A stretch of 64,000 bases of DNA from Agromyces bauzanensis (GCF_014645655.1 NZ_BMMD01000011.1:60241-124240); one strand, 5' to 3'; shown: positions 1 through 9,159, counted from the first letter of the stretch. The notes: generated by a model from the sequence alone, not told the origin. Program-made: numbers and translations.

Positions 1-492
1 GGGCATCCGGTCATCGGCACGGCGTCGGCGGCCAATCGCGGCACCGTCGCGGCGCTCGGCGCGACCTGGCTGGACTACCGCGACCCCGAGCTCGTGACGC
101 GAGTACATGACGCCACGGCGGGTGGCGCCGCCGCCGCCATCGACCACACCGGCTCGAACGGGGTGCGTGCGGCCGTGGCATCCGGCGGCACCGTGGTGCG
201 CCTGTCGTTCGTCGGCCGGCCCGGCCGCGAACGTCGGGACACGTTCACGGGCGGTCTCGCGACGCTCTCGCGTGTCGTCGCCCGACCCCGCGAGCGGCTC
301 GTGTCGGTGCCCGCGTTCGTCGCGGCGCGACCCGCCCGCGCGCGGGAGTTGCTCGCCGGCGAGCTCGATCGCGTCGTGAGCGGCGAGCTCCGTGCCCCGG
401 CCGTCGAGGTCGTGCCGTTCGCCGATGCGCGCGCGGCGCACGACCGGCTCGACCGCGGGCTCGCGGGCACCAAGCTCGTGCTCGCGATGTGA
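1..492 (+). CDS. Zinc-type dehydrogenase/quinone oxidoreductase family protein (5' end outside window)
   Basis: The reading frame is open from base 1 and ends in TGA at 492, so only about the last 163 residues are present. It reads as the nucleotide-binding and C-terminal half of a medium-chain dehydrogenase/reductase: an alternating strand-helix pattern (IGTAS, ALGATWLDYRD, AAIDHTGSNG) and the ending family members share, where an ARAAHDRL helix precedes a terminal strand (TKLVLAM). Internal ATGs at 94 and 107 are not the real start. The substrate cannot be told. The converging AI-2E transporter gene ends 13 bases downstream. Confidence 0.75.
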   Translation, partial: GHPVIGTASAANRGTVAALGATWLDYRDPELVTRVHDATAGGAAAAIDHTGSNGVRAAVASGGTVVRLSFVGRPGRERRDTFTGGLATLSRVVARPRERLVSVPAFVAARPARARELLAGELDRVVSGELRAPAVEVVPFADARAAHDRLDRGLAGTKLVLAM

Positions 493-505
493 AGCCCGAC
501 GCGCA

Positions 506-1714
506 TCAGCCGGACGCGGGCGGCACGCCGACCTCGTCGTGCCGGCGGCGCCTGAGGTGGTACGTCTTGCGCTGGTCGAGCGAGGGGTCGGGCGCGTCCC
601 AGACCTTGATGATCGCCCAGACGACCGCGGTGAGCGGCACCGCGAGCACCGCCCCCGCGATGCCGCCGAGGATGGTACCTGCGGTGAGGGCGATGAGGAT
701 GACGAGCGGATGCAGCTTCAGCGATTGCGCCATCACCACCGGTTGCAGCAGGTCTCCCTCGAGCTGGTTCACGAGGATGACGATCGCGACGACGATGAGC
801 GCGACGATCGGCCCGTTGGCCACGAGGGCGACGAGCGCGGCGAGGGTGCCCGCGAGCGTGGCGCCGACGAGCGGGATGAACGAGGTGAGGAACACGATCA
901 CCGCGAGCGGCAGGGCGAGCGGCACCTGCAGGATGACGAGCCCGAGGCCGATGAAGAACGCGTCGACGAAGGCCACGATCGCGGTGCCGCGCACGTATCC
1001 GCCGAGCACCTTGACACTCGTGACGCCCACACGGCGTCCGCGCTCGAGGTGTGCGCCGCGGTACGGGCGCATGAAGAAGGCCCAGATCTTGTCGCCGTCC
1101 TTCAGGAAGAAGAAGAGCACCACGATCATGAGCAGGAGCCCCGTGACGAACTCGGTCGCCCGCGAGACGCCAAGGAGGGCGCTCTGGCCGAACTCGGCGC
1201 TCGTCACGAAATCGACGATCGCATTGCGAGCGTCGTCGATCTGCTGCTGGTCGAACGGGATCGGAAGCGTCTGCACCCACGCGAGCAGGTCGTCGAAGCC
1301 CTGGGTCGCCGACTCGACCAGGTCCGCCCACTGGCTGCGCACGGCGAAGACGACCCCGGTGATGATGCCGCCGAGCACGAGGATGCTGCCGAGCAACGTG
1401 ATCCACGCGGCGAGTATTGGCGAGACGCGATGCCGGCGCAGCCATCCGACGAGCGGCGCCGCCGCCGCCGCGAGGATGAGCGCGACGAGCACGGCGATGA
1501 CGAGCACCGTGACCTGGACGAGCGCCCAGATGGCGAGCGCGGCGAGGGCCACGACGATGAGGATCTGGAGGCTCCGGGTGGCCCAGCGGCCGAGGCGGTC
1601 GTTCCAGATCGACCCGAGGTTGCTGCGAGGCACCCCGTGCGCATCGGGTGCGTCAGTGGTGGAAGCGACCGACTCCGGGGCGGGCCCCTGGTCGGTGCTG
1701 CGTCGGAAGACCAT
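506..1714 (-). CDS. AI-2E family transporter (membrane exporter/permease family)
   Basis: A 402-residue integral membrane protein. A charged cytoplasmic N-terminus of about 45 residues precedes a paired hydrophobic hairpin (roughly residues 46-100). A soluble loop (about 110-200) follows, then several transmembrane helices to residue about 370 and a basic tail rich in Arg and His. Length, topology and the glycine-rich helices (LTAGTILGGIAGAVLAVPL) match the AI-2E transporter family (PF01594). Members are implicated in export of autoinducer-2, Na+/H+ antiport or other small solutes, so the substrate is not assignable here. It stands alone, converging on the dehydrogenase gene. Confidence 0.88.
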   Translation of the reverse strand: MVFRRSTDQGPAPESVASTTDAPDAHGVPRSNLGSIWNDRLGRWATRSLQILIVVALAALAIWALVQVTVLVIAVLVALILAAAAAPLVGWLRRHRVSPILAAWITLLGSILVLGGIITGVVFAVRSQWADLVESATQGFDDLLAWVQTLPIPFDQQQIDDARNAIVDFVTSAEFGQSALLGVSRATEFVTGLLLMIVVLFFFLKDGDKIWAFFMRPYRGAHLERGRRVGVTSVKVLGGYVRGTAIVAFVDAFFIGLGLVILQVPLALPLAVIVFLTSFIPLVGATLAGTLAALVALVANGPIVALIVVAIVILVNQLEGDLLQPVVMAQSLKLHPLVILIALTAGTILGGIAGAVLAVPLTAVVWAIIKVWDAPDPSLDQRKTYHLRRRRHDEVGVPPASG

Positions 1715-1889
1715 GCCACGACCCTAGGGGCGCGGCCCGGCTTCGCACAGGCCTTGACGCGGCGCGCCCCCGCTCCGGGGGTCGCGACACGGACGGGCCG
1801 GACACGGTCCCACGCCGCCCAGGGCGCGAGCCGCCGCTTCCGCCGGGTGAACGGGAGTCTCGTTCGCAGACTGATCCCCCGCCTCGCGA

Positions 1890-2585
1890 TCAGGCGCGTC
1901 CCGCCAGCACCTCGTCGACCCACGCCGGCACCACGAGGCTCGCCGGGCCGTGCCGCACCTCCTCGAACAGCGGCGTGATCTCGCTCGCGGCGAGATTCAG
2001 CTCGATCGTGCGGGCGCCGAATTCCGCCGCCGTCATGACGAAGCCGGCGGCCGGGTAGACGGCACCCGAGGTGCCGATCGCGGCGAACGCGTCGCACGCG
2101 AGGAGCGCCTCGTCGATCTCGTCGAGGTGGTACGGCAGCTCGCCGAACCACACCACGTCGGGACGGAGCATCCGCTCGCCGCATTCCGGGCACCGGGGAC
2201 GCTCGATGAGATCGGCCGCGATCGGCGACCGCGCCTCGCACGCCGTGCAGCGCGCCGTGAGCAGGTCGCCGTGCATGTGCAGCAGCCGGCGCGACCCGGC
2301 GCGCTCGTGCAGGTCGTCGACGTTCTGGGTGATCACGAGCAGGTCGTCTCCGAGGGCGCCTTCGAGCCGGGCGAGCGCGTCGTGCGCGGGGTTCGGCTCG
2401 ACCTGCGCGACGGCGTGGCGGCGGGAGTCGTAGAAGCGGTGCACCGTGTCGGGATCGCGGCCGAACGCCTCGGGCGTCGCCACGTCCTCGACGCGGTGCC
2501 CCTCCCACAGGCCGCCCGCGTCGCGGAACGTGGGCACGCCGCTCTCGGCGGATATCCCGGCACCGGTGAGCACGACAAGTCGCAT
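1890..2585 (-). CDS. cobB: NAD-dependent protein deacylase, sirtuin class III
   Basis: 231 residues, the usual size of a bacterial sirtuin. Visible motifs are GAGISAESGVPTFRD (residues 8-22, NAD binding), TQNVDDLH (86-93) and the catalytic His at 105 (HMHG). The structural zinc site is CTAC (113/116) and CPEC (132/135). Tyr52 and Arg55 form the YxxR pair that marks class III sirtuins, which remove succinyl and malonyl groups from lysine as SIRT5 and CobB do. The enzyme consumes NAD and releases nicotinamide and O-acyl-ADP-ribose in the cytoplasm. It is monocistronic; a small membrane protein gene on the same strand lies 169 bases upstream. Confidence 0.93.
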   Translation of the reverse strand: MRLVVLTGAGISAESGVPTFRDAGGLWEGHRVEDVATPEAFGRDPDTVHRFYDSRRHAVAQVEPNPAHDALARLEGALGDDLLVITQNVDDLHERAGSRRLLHMHGDLLTARCTACEARSPIAADLIERPRCPECGERMLRPDVVWFGELPYHLDEIDEALLACDAFAAIGTSGAVYPAAGFVMTAAEFGARTIELNLAASEITPLFEEVRHGPASLVVPAWVDEVLAGRA

Positions 2586-2754
2586 GCCTCCATTGAACCG
2601 TGCGCGGGCGTACGTGAGGTGATGCGGGCGAGCGGATGCCCCCGCCGCACGCCGTCGGCATCGTGGAGGTCGTGAGCGGCATCGCGACGACCACCACGAC
2701 CACGCGCCCTCACACAGCGGCAGGGCCCCGCGTCATCCGGCTGCGCCTGTTCGA

Positions 2755-2931
2755 TCAATCGTCGGACGGACGCACGAGCGCCCGCAGCACGAAGAACACC
2801 ACCACCGCGACCACGGCGACGATCGCGAGCTTCACGATGAACCACAGCACGCTGAACACCACGTCGACGATGAACCAGGCGAGAAGCACGGCGACGATGA
2901 CGCCGATGACGGTCCAGACGGTGCGGCTCAT
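2755..2931 (-). CDS. Small two-segment membrane protein, 58 aa
   Basis: Short ORF (ATG complementary to 2929-2931, TGA at 2755) encoding 58 residues. A start MSRTVW is followed by two hydrophobic stretches (about residues 6-30 and 31-49) with almost no polar residues, then a basic and acidic tail (LRALVRPSDD). Codon bias is strongly GC3, as in the neighbours, and the hydrophobic pattern is uninterrupted, so it is probably a real gene. It resembles the many small uncharacterised membrane proteins of Microbacteriaceae. No function can be assigned. Confidence 0.6.
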   Translation of the reverse strand: MSRTVWTVIGVIVAVLLAWFIVDVVFSVLWFIVKLAIVAVVAVVVFFVLRALVRPSDD

Positions 2932-3105
2932 GCTTCGAGGCTAACCGACGAGGTCATCCGCCTTCCCACCGCCGAGCCGCGCCGTCGGCGCCGCACGGCG
3001 ACGACGTGACGACGGGCTGAGCGGACGACAGCGGGGATACGCTGGCGAATGCGAGCGGCCGCGGCCGCGACATCCACTCGCCCACGATGCCACGGAGGTA
3101 CGAAC

Positions 3106-4188
3106 GTGCACGACGCGAACACGACCGAGCCGGCGCTGCACCCCGACACGATCGCGATCACCGCGGGCCGCCCGCCGCACGGCCCGGATGCGCCCATGAA
3201 CGTGCCCGTGCACCTCACCTCCACCTACGGTGCGGGCGGCGCGCTCGAGTACGGGCGGTACGGCAACCCGTCGTGGACCGCCTTCGAGGACACTCTCGGC
3301 GCACTCGAGGGCGGCCGCTGCGTGGCGTTCGCCTCGGGCATCGCCGCGATCGCCGCGGTGCTCGACCTCGTCGAACCGGGCGGCACGGTCGTAGCGCCCC
3401 GCCATTCGTACACGGGCACCTTCGGCCAGCTCGAGGAGCTCGAGTCGAAGGGGCGCATCCGCGCGGTCTTCGTCGACATCACCGACACCGCGGCGGTGAC
3501 GGATGCCTGCGCGGATGGCGCGATGCTGTGGTTCGAGTCGCCCACGAACCCGGCGCTCGAGATCGCCGACATCCCCGCGATCACGCGCGGCGCGCACGAG
3601 CACGGCGCGCTCGTGGCGGTCGACAACACGTTCGCCACGCCGCTGCTGCAGCGCCCGCTCGAGCACGGCGCCGACCTCGTCGTGCACTCGGCCACGAAGT
3701 ACATCTCGGGCCACAGCGACGTGGTCATGGGCGCGGCGATCGCGGCATCCGACGACCTCGCCGCAGCGCTCGTGCACCACCGCTCGCTGTTCGGGGCGAT
3801 CCCCGGTCCGCTCGAGGTGTTCCTCGCGCTGCGCGGCCTGCGGACCCTGCCCGTGCGCCTCGAGCGTGCGCAGGCGAACGCGCAGGAGCTCGTGCGCCGG
3901 CTCACCGGTCACCCGGCGCTCGACGAGGTGCGCTACCCGGGATTCGGCGCCATCGTGTCGATCGTCGTGCGCGGCGGTGCCGAGCCGGCCGACGCGCTCA
4001 TCGAGCGCACGTCGCTCTGGGTGCACGCAACGAGCCTCGGCGGCGTCGAGTCGACGTTCGAGCGCCGCCGACGGTGGCCCGCGGAGGCCCCGACGATCCC
4101 CGAGGGCCTCGTGCGCCTCTCGGTCGGGCTCGAGCACGTCGACGACGTGCACCACGATCTCGCCTCCGCGCTCGACTCGCTGCGGTGA
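3106..4188 (+). CDS. PLP-dependent trans-sulfuration enzyme (cystathionine gamma-synthase/lyase family)
   Basis: 360 residues from a GTG start at 3106, chosen because a strong Shine-Dalgarno (cggaggt) lies just upstream; an in-frame ATG at 3049 would add 19 residues with no family match. The fold-type I motifs of the Cys/Met metabolism family are present: YGRYGNPSW near the N-terminus, FASGIAAI, DNTFATPLLQ, and the PLP lysine at about residue 198 in VHSATKYISGHSD. Members interconvert cystathionine, homocysteine and cysteine or eliminate thiols. Synthase, gamma-lyase and methionine gamma-lyase cannot be separated from motifs alone. Translation is followed 64 bases later by an EI24-family gene. 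Confidence 0.88.
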   Translation: MHDANTTEPALHPDTIAITAGRPPHGPDAPMNVPVHLTSTYGAGGALEYGRYGNPSWTAFEDTLGALEGGRCVAFASGIAAIAAVLDLVEPGGTVVAPRHSYTGTFGQLEELESKGRIRAVFVDITDTAAVTDACADGAMLWFESPTNPALEIADIPAITRGAHEHGALVAVDNTFATPLLQRPLEHGADLVVHSATKYISGHSDVVMGAAIAASDDLAAALVHHRSLFGAIPGPLEVFLALRGLRTLPVRLERAQANAQELVRRLTGHPALDEVRYPGFGAIVSIVVRGGAEPADALIERTSLWVHATSLGGVESTFERRRRWPAEAPTIPEGLVRLSVGLEHVDDVHHDLASALDSLR

Positions 4189-4252
4189 CTCGTGGCCTTC
4201 GCCGCGTGGTCAAGCCGGCGCCTCGCGGCGGTGCCCACTCTAGGCTGGGCGG

Positions 4253-5050
4253 GTGGCACGGTTGGCGGGGGTTGCGGGCGGGTTCTTCACCGGCGTCGGC
4301 ATGCTCCTGCACGGGTTCGGCCTCTGGGCGAGGCGGCCGGGCATCATGCTGCTCGGGCTCATCCCCGCGGCCATCGTGTTCATCGGCGTCATCGGTGCGC
4401 TCGTGGCGCTGGGCTTCGGCATGCCGACCCTGACCGACTGGCTCACGCCGTTCGCCGACGACTGGGTGGCGCCCTGGCCCGACGTCCTCCGCGCCGCGGT
4501 GGGCGCGATCCTGTTCGCGGCGGCGATCGTGCTGGCCGCGGTCACCTTCACGGCGCTGACGCTCGCGGTCGGCGACCCGTTCTACGAGCGGATCTGGCAC
4601 GCGGTCGAGCTCGAGGTCGGCGGCTCGGTGCCCGATCACGGCCTCGGCTTCTGGCGGTCGGTGCGCGACTCGCTGAAGCTCATCGGCCTGGGCTTCGTCG
4701 CGGCGATCGGCGTGGCCCTCAGCGGACTGGTGCCGGTGGTGGGTGCCGTGCTCGCGCCCACGCTCGGCGTGGTCCTGTCGGGCCGGCTGCTCGCCCTGGA
4801 GCTGAGCTCCCGGCCGTTCGAGGCACGCGGCATCGCGGGCCCCACGCGCCGCGCGATCCTTCGCGGGCATCGTGCACAGGTGCTGGGCTTCGGCATCGCC
4901 ACGCAGCTGTGCTTCATGGTGCCGCTCGGCGCGGTGTTCGCGATGCCCGCCGCGGTGGCCGGTGCGACGCTGCTCGCGCGGTCGGCGCTGGACGCGGCCG
5001 TGGCGGCGGCGGCGAGCGCACCCCAGCCGACACGCTCGGCGCAGGGCTAG
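4253..5050 (+). CDS. EI24 domain-containing membrane protein (CysZ-like)
   Basis: 265 residues from GTG at 4253. Hydrophobic segments occur at about residues 10-50, 78-105, 140-175 and 215-240. An amphipathic loop with GDPFYERIWHAVE follows the second segment, the signature of the EI24/CysZ family (PF07264). CysZ proteins conduct sulfate in proteobacteria; actinobacterial homologues are uncharacterised. Its position just downstream of a transsulfuration enzyme is suggestive of sulfur metabolism, but that link is inference. The gene converges with the methyltransferase gene on the other strand; the two 3' ends overlap by 4 bases. Confidence 0.82.
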   Translation: MARLAGVAGGFFTGVGMLLHGFGLWARRPGIMLLGLIPAAIVFIGVIGALVALGFGMPTLTDWLTPFADDWVAPWPDVLRAAVGAILFAAAIVLAAVTFTALTLAVGDPFYERIWHAVELEVGGSVPDHGLGFWRSVRDSLKLIGLGFVAAIGVALSGLVPVVGAVLAPTLGVVLSGRLLALELSSRPFEARGIAGPTRRAILRGHRAQVLGFGIATQLCFMVPLGAVFAMPAAVAGATLLARSALDAAVAAAASAPQPTRSAQG

Positions 5051-5637
5051 CCGCCCGGCGCGCGGCCGTCGAACAGCAGCATCGGCACCGGCCCGAACGG
5101 CGCCGACCGCACGCGCAGCCGACGCACGTCGTCGCCGGTGAAGCCCGCCTCCACGAGGGCCTGTTCGGTGTCGCGGTCCCAGTGGCATCCGTGGCAGAAC
5201 CGCTTCGAGAATGGGGTCGCGACCCGCTGCACCGCGCGCTTCAACGTCCTCGACGGCGCGACGACGTGATCAACGAAGACGACCCGCCCGCCGGGCACCA
5301 GCACCCGCCGGATCTCGGCGAGCGCGGCGGCCGGGTCGGTGACGGAGCAGAGCACGTAGGTGCCCACGACCGCGTCGACCGAGGCATCCGGCAGCGGAAT
5401 CGCCTCCGCGACCGCGTCGAGCGGCTCGGCGGCGTGCCGCCATTCCCGTGCGCGCGTCGCGAGTTCGGCGCGCCGGTTCGCGTCGGGCTCGAGCCCGACC
5501 CACTCCACACCGGGATCGAAGGCACCGAAGTTCTCACCGTCGCCCGCGCCGATCTCGAGCACGCGGCCGCGAACGCGCCCGACGAACTCGCGCTCGAGCC
5601 CGTCGAGTTCGTCGTCGTCGATGAGCGGGATGGTCAC
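5047..5637 (-). CDS. Class I SAM-dependent methyltransferase (Methyltransf_11 type)
   Basis: 196 residues. Motif I (LEIGAGDGEN) sits at about residues 27-36, an acidic motif II region follows (WVGLEPD), and IPLPDASVDAVVGTYVLC is the post-motif stretch typical of Methyltransf_11/UbiE-like enzymes; the next conserved piece is LVPGGRVVFVDHV. It is slightly short for the family but complete. A Cys-containing patch near residue 155 (FCHGCHWDRDTE) is also seen in small methyltransferases of the menaquinone/phospholipid type. The substrate is unknown. Its start is 31 bases from the end of the cytochrome b-like gene on the same strand. Confidence 0.85.
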   Translation of the reverse strand: MTIPLIDDDELDGLEREFVGRVRGRVLEIGAGDGENFGAFDPGVEWVGLEPDANRRAELATRAREWRHAAEPLDAVAEAIPLPDASVDAVVGTYVLCSVTDPAAALAEIRRVLVPGGRVVFVDHVVAPSRTLKRAVQRVATPFSKRFCHGCHWDRDTEQALVEAGFTGDDVRRLRVRSAPFGPVPMLLFDGRAPGG

Positions 5638-5668
5638 CCTCGCACGCTAGCGCGCCTTCGCGCCGACG

Positions 5669-6610
5669 TCAGCCCTGCACGCGACCGGAAGTCGCGGCGA
5701 TGCGCTTCAGGAGCGGCGGCTTCGCGAGCACCCAGACGACGACCATGACCACGACGGATGCCGCGAAGATCGCGAATCCCACCCAGTCGTCGGCATCGCG
5801 GCCCGCGTACATCTGGTTGAGCTTGCGAAGCGCCCCGGTGGTGAACACGAGCACCACGTGCACGAACGTGAAGACGAGGAACACAAGCATCACAGGGTAG
5901 TGCACCGCGCGGGCGAGCTTCTCTGGGACGGCCCGTGCGAGCGGCCCCTCCAGCGGCCACACCGACGACAGCCGCAGCCCCGAGAGGATCGCGAGCGGCG
6001 CGGCGATGAACACGATCGCGAAGTACACCAGCTGCTGGAGCGAGTTGTAGACGATCCAGGAGTCCTCGGTCGGCCAGTCGAGCGAGGCGTACTGCAGCGC
6101 CGCCGACACCGCGTTGGGAACCACGGCCCAGTCGGTCGGCACGAGCCGAAGCCACTGGCCGGTGGCGAAGAGCACGACGACGTAGATCACGCCGTTCACG
6201 ATCCACAGGGCGTCGATCCAGAGGTGGAACCAGAGGTGGATGCCCATGCGCCGTGGGGCGCGCTTGGTGCGCGGCCAACGCGTGTTGTCACGCGTCCAGA
6301 AGCCGGGCGGCCGCCTCTTGGAGCGCAGTTGGTAGCCGGTGCGCACGAGGAGCAGCAGGAACAGGGAGTTGAGGAAGTGCTGCCAGCCGAGCCACACCGG
6401 GATGCCCACCGGCGTGCCCTCGGGCGGCGACACGATGCCGGGATACGCCTCGAGGAACGACTCGACGCCTGGCAGCCCGCGAAGCCAGCGCGCCACGAGC
6501 ACCCCGACCACGAGCAGCACGACCGCGACGAGCGTGGTCCAGAGCACCTGCTTGCGCTTGGCCCTCCACCATTCGGCGGCGCGAGCGGACTTCGGCGAGG
6601 TCACGGTCAT
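5669..6610 (-). CDS. Cytochrome b/b6-type membrane protein
   Basis: 313 residues from ATG at 6610, chosen because the upstream 75 in-frame codons look non-coding and the first helix starts soon after this ATG. About five transmembrane segments are seen (residues 20-42, 72-92, 125-150, 195-225, 235-300). His residues sit in membrane segments (WQHFLN, GIHLWFHLWIDALW, VHYPVML, FTFVHVVLVF) as in b-type heme-binding electron-transfer subunits of the thiosulfate reductase/formate dehydrogenase cytochrome b superfamily. No catalytic partner subunit is adjacent, so its electron donor is unknown. Confidence 0.75.
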   Translation of the reverse strand: MTVTSPKSARAAEWWRAKRKQVLWTTLVAVVLLVVGVLVARWLRGLPGVESFLEAYPGIVSPPEGTPVGIPVWLGWQHFLNSLFLLLLVRTGYQLRSKRRPPGFWTRDNTRWPRTKRAPRRMGIHLWFHLWIDALWIVNGVIYVVVLFATGQWLRLVPTDWAVVPNAVSAALQYASLDWPTEDSWIVYNSLQQLVYFAIVFIAAPLAILSGLRLSSVWPLEGPLARAVPEKLARAVHYPVMLVFLVFTFVHVVLVFTTGALRKLNQMYAGRDADDWVGFAIFAASVVVMVVVWVLAKPPLLKRIAATSGRVQG

Positions 6611-6870
6611 CTCGGGAGGCGGTTCCTTCTCCGGCGGCGGACCGGGGCATCCGTACGACCGGCGGTGCGAGACGCACGCGACGGTCGCAGCGGCGGATTG
6701 CGGATGCCTCGACGATATCGCCGGCGGCTGGGAGCGCGAAGTCCGCGCGCAACAGGACGCCACGCACGACCGCACACGACCGCACACGACCGAACCCGCT
6801 CGATTCACAGCGGGCGGCAGTAGGGTTGCGACCACGGGGCCGGCCAGGCTCCCGATCAGAGGACGTCACC

Positions 6871-7008
6871 GTGTCAGACAAGTCACCGAAGAAATCGTCC
6901 GGCAAGACCCCCGCCGCGAAGTCGCTCAAGGAGAAGCGCGCCGACAAGAAGGCGAAGGTCGCGAACCGCGCGGGCAACGACGTCACCGACGCCACGCACC
7001 GCAAGTAG
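6871..7008 (+). CDS. Small basic lysine-rich protein, 45 aa
   Basis: Starts at GTG 6871, with an AGAGGACG purine stretch upstream, and ends at TAG 7008. The product is 45 residues of mostly Lys, Ala, Ser and Asp (SDKSPKKSSGKTP, LKEKRADKKAKVANR) and is predicted to be disordered. Small basic proteins of this composition recur in Microbacteriaceae genomes as uncharacterised proteins. Alternative upstream ATGs exist in frame but lack this composition. No function assigned. Confidence 0.6.
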   Translation: MSDKSPKKSSGKTPAAKSLKEKRADKKAKVANRAGNDVTDATHRK

Positions 7009-7390
7009 GCCGCCCTCGACGGCGGCGCCGCCCGCGAGTCGGGGCCGGCGCCCATCGTCGCGCCGCACTGGCCGATGCCGACCGGATACTGGTCGGATGC
7101 CACCACTGCGGCGGGCTCCGTCGCGCCGTCATCGGCGCCTGAACGCCGGAAGCATTGGACGAGGACGGCGGCGGTGCAATGCCACCGTCCTCGATTTCGG
7201 ATCGATCCTCGCCCGAAACGAGTCCGCACCGCCAGTCCCCTCTTCGGCGGACTTGACGAGACCCTGCGAATGCGCGTCTCCGCTTGCGGTGCCCGCCGCC
7301 GTGCCCGCGGCGCTTGACACCCACGCACCGTCGGCGCGATGCTCGCTCCGTGTCATGCGTCGCCGCGAACCTCGCGAGGGGAGGCACCGG
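7009..7390. other. Intergenic stretch with one hairpin, no convincing gene
   Basis: No ORF here has plausible protein character; the long frames are GC-rich shadows. The only structure is an inverted repeat at 7160-7193 (about 12-bp arms with one G-U/C-T mismatch around a short loop), which could end transcription from the small basic-protein gene. No T-run follows it. Confidence 0.5.
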
Positions 7391-7510
7391 ATGCCGCAGC
7401 GGGATGGCACCGCGACGCCGCGTACATCGCGAGCCCGGGCGAACCGGACCATCGCGGCACTCTGCGCCGGCACGACCCTCAGCGCGCTCAACTCGGGCAT
7501 GATCGCGAGG
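7391..7510 (+). pseudogene. 5' fragment of an MFS transporter gene
   Basis: An ATG at 7391 preceded by GGGAGG begins a frame whose residues 12-36 (SRARANRTIAALCAGTT, then LSALNSGMIA) look like the cytoplasmic N-terminus and first transmembrane helix of a drug-exporter MFS protein. Similarity stops abruptly at about 7508, halfway through helix 1, and no further transporter sequence follows. It abuts a fragment of a different gene on the opposite strand, so it is a deletion remnant. Confidence 0.45.
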
Positions 7511-7518
7511 GCTGAGGG

Positions 7519-7672
7519 CTACCTGCTCGGTTCGCACCGCATCGCCACTGCGCCCGAACCGAACTCCTGTCGGCTCACGAGCTTCAGGTGGACCTCGGTC
7601 GAGAGCCCCGCGAACAGTGTCGGGACATGGCCCGCAAGTCTGGGATGCACGATGATCGCAGCACCCGTCCAA
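7519..7672 (-). pseudogene. 3' fragment of a dihydrofolate reductase/RibD-type reductase gene
   Basis: The last 50 codons before a TAG at 7519 encode a pattern typical of the C-terminal strands of the DHFR-like RibD_C family: IIVHPRLAGHVPTLFAGL, then a LKLVSRQEF strand and a GSGAVAMR strand. Upstream of about 7672 the similarity is lost. Tail to tail with the MFS fragment, it marks a deletion scar. Family assignment rests on pattern recognition only. Confidence 0.4.
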
Positions 7673-7866
7673 TGCGACGTTGATGGAGGACCGAATCGGT
7701 CGCATTTCGCAAGCGTACGCCGGGGTGCCGGCGACGAGCACGGGTTCATCGCGCACCCGATCCGTCTCGAGAACGGGACATCCGTCACCTCCGGTTCTTC
7801 CCGTCGTCACCCATCGCGCCTAACGTGGAGCCGTCCGCGTCACGCACCGCCAATGAAGGAGCGCGC

Positions 7867-9114
7867 ATGTCCACGAGACGTCGCCTGACCACAACCCTCG
7901 CCGCCACCGCCCTAGGGGCGCTCGCCGTCACGACCCTGGCCGCCGGCCCCGCCGCCGCCTCGCCGCCCGACCAGGCGAACGACCCCGTCGCCCTCCGCGT
8001 GGCGACCTACAACCTCTCGCTGAACCGCAACGCCCCGGGGCAGCTCGTCGACGACCTGACCACGGGCACGAACGCGCAGGCGAAGACGGTCGCCGAGATC
8101 ATCCAGCGCGCGAACCCCGACATCGTGCTGCTCAACGAGTTCGACTACGTCGACGACGGCGTGGCCGTCGACCTGTTCCGCGACAACTACCTCGAGGTGT
8201 CGCAGAACGGCGCCGGCCCCGTCGAGTACCCGTACGCGTTCGTCGCCCCGTCGAACACCGGCGTGCCGAGCGGCTTCGACCTCAACAACAACGGCGTGAT
8301 CGCCGGCGGCGACGACGCCTTCGGCTTCGGCCTCTTCGAGGGCCAGTACGGCATGGCTGTGCTCTCGAAGTACCCGATCGCCACCGACGACGTTCGCACG
8401 TTCCAGCACTTCCTCTGGAAGGACATGCCAGGGGCGCTGCTGCCCGACGACCCGGCGACCCCCGAGCCGGCCGATTGGTACTCGGCCGAGGAGCTCGAGG
8501 TGTTCCGCCTGTCGAGCAAGTCGCACTGGGACGTTCCCGTCGAGGTCGGCGGCAACACCGTGCACGTGCTCGCCTCCCACCCGACGCCGCCCACGTTCGA
8601 CGGCGCCGAGGACCGCAACGGCACGCGCAACCACGACGAGATCCGCTTCTGGGCCGACTACGTCACGCCCGGCACGGCCTCCCGGTACATCTCCGACGAC
8701 GCCGGCGCGACGGGTGGCCTGAAGCCGGGCGAGTCGTTCGTGATCCTCGGCGACCAGAACGCCGACCCGCTCGACGGCGACTCGACCGCTGACGCGATCC
8801 AGCAGTTCCTCGAGCACCCGCGCATCACCGACCCGCTGCCCACCTCCGAGGGGGCCGTCGAGGCATCCGTGCTGCAGGGCGGAGCCAACCTCACGCACGA
8901 GGGCGACCCGGCCTACGACACGGCCGACTTCGCCGACGGCGCGCCGGGCAACCTCCGCGCCGACTACGTGCTGCCCTCGCGCGACCTCCGGGTCACCGAC
9001 GCCGGCGTGTTCTGGCCCGTCCAGGCCGACCCGCTGTCGGCGCTGACCGGGGTGTTCCCGTTCCCGTCGAGCGACCACCGGCTCGTGTGGGTCGACCTCC
9101 GCAAGCACGGCTGA
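7867..9114 (+). CDS. Secreted endonuclease/exonuclease/phosphatase-fold protein
   Basis: 415 residues from ATG 7867 with AAGGAG upstream. A classical signal peptide (basic MSTRRR, hydrophobic stretch, AAA cleavage region near residue 32) directs export. The mature part has the EEP-fold landmarks in order: LRVATYNLSLNRN, the metal-binding Glu in VLLNEFDY, VHVLASHPTPP, the Asp/Asn pair in ILGDQNADP, and the terminal SSDHRLVWVDL containing the catalytic Asp-His. Length and domain order fit extracellular phosphodiesterase/nuclease relatives. The substrate (nucleic acid, phospholipid or other phosphodiester) cannot be told. A strong hairpin follows 45 bases downstream. Confidence 0.88.
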   Translation: MSTRRRLTTTLAATALGALAVTTLAAGPAAASPPDQANDPVALRVATYNLSLNRNAPGQLVDDLTTGTNAQAKTVAEIIQRANPDIVLLNEFDYVDDGVAVDLFRDNYLEVSQNGAGPVEYPYAFVAPSNTGVPSGFDLNNNGVIAGGDDAFGFGLFEGQYGMAVLSKYPIATDDVRTFQHFLWKDMPGALLPDDPATPEPADWYSAEELEVFRLSSKSHWDVPVEVGGNTVHVLASHPTPPTFDGAEDRNGTRNHDEIRFWADYVTPGTASRYISDDAGATGGLKPGESFVILGDQNADPLDGDSTADAIQQFLEHPRITDPLPTSEGAVEASVLQGGANLTHEGDPAYDTADFADGAPGNLRADYVLPSRDLRVTDAGVFWPVQADPLSALTGVFPFPSSDHRLVWVDLRKHG

Positions 9115-9159
9115 GCTCGGCGGCCCATCCGCGCGGTGGCCGCCGCCGCGAGCACACGA

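Noticed and set aside
75..1445. Several long Arg/Ala-rich frames overlapping the first genes on other frames
   Set aside because: Composition is that of GC-rich shadow frames; the AI-2E transporter and dehydrogenase frames carry the conserved protein features.
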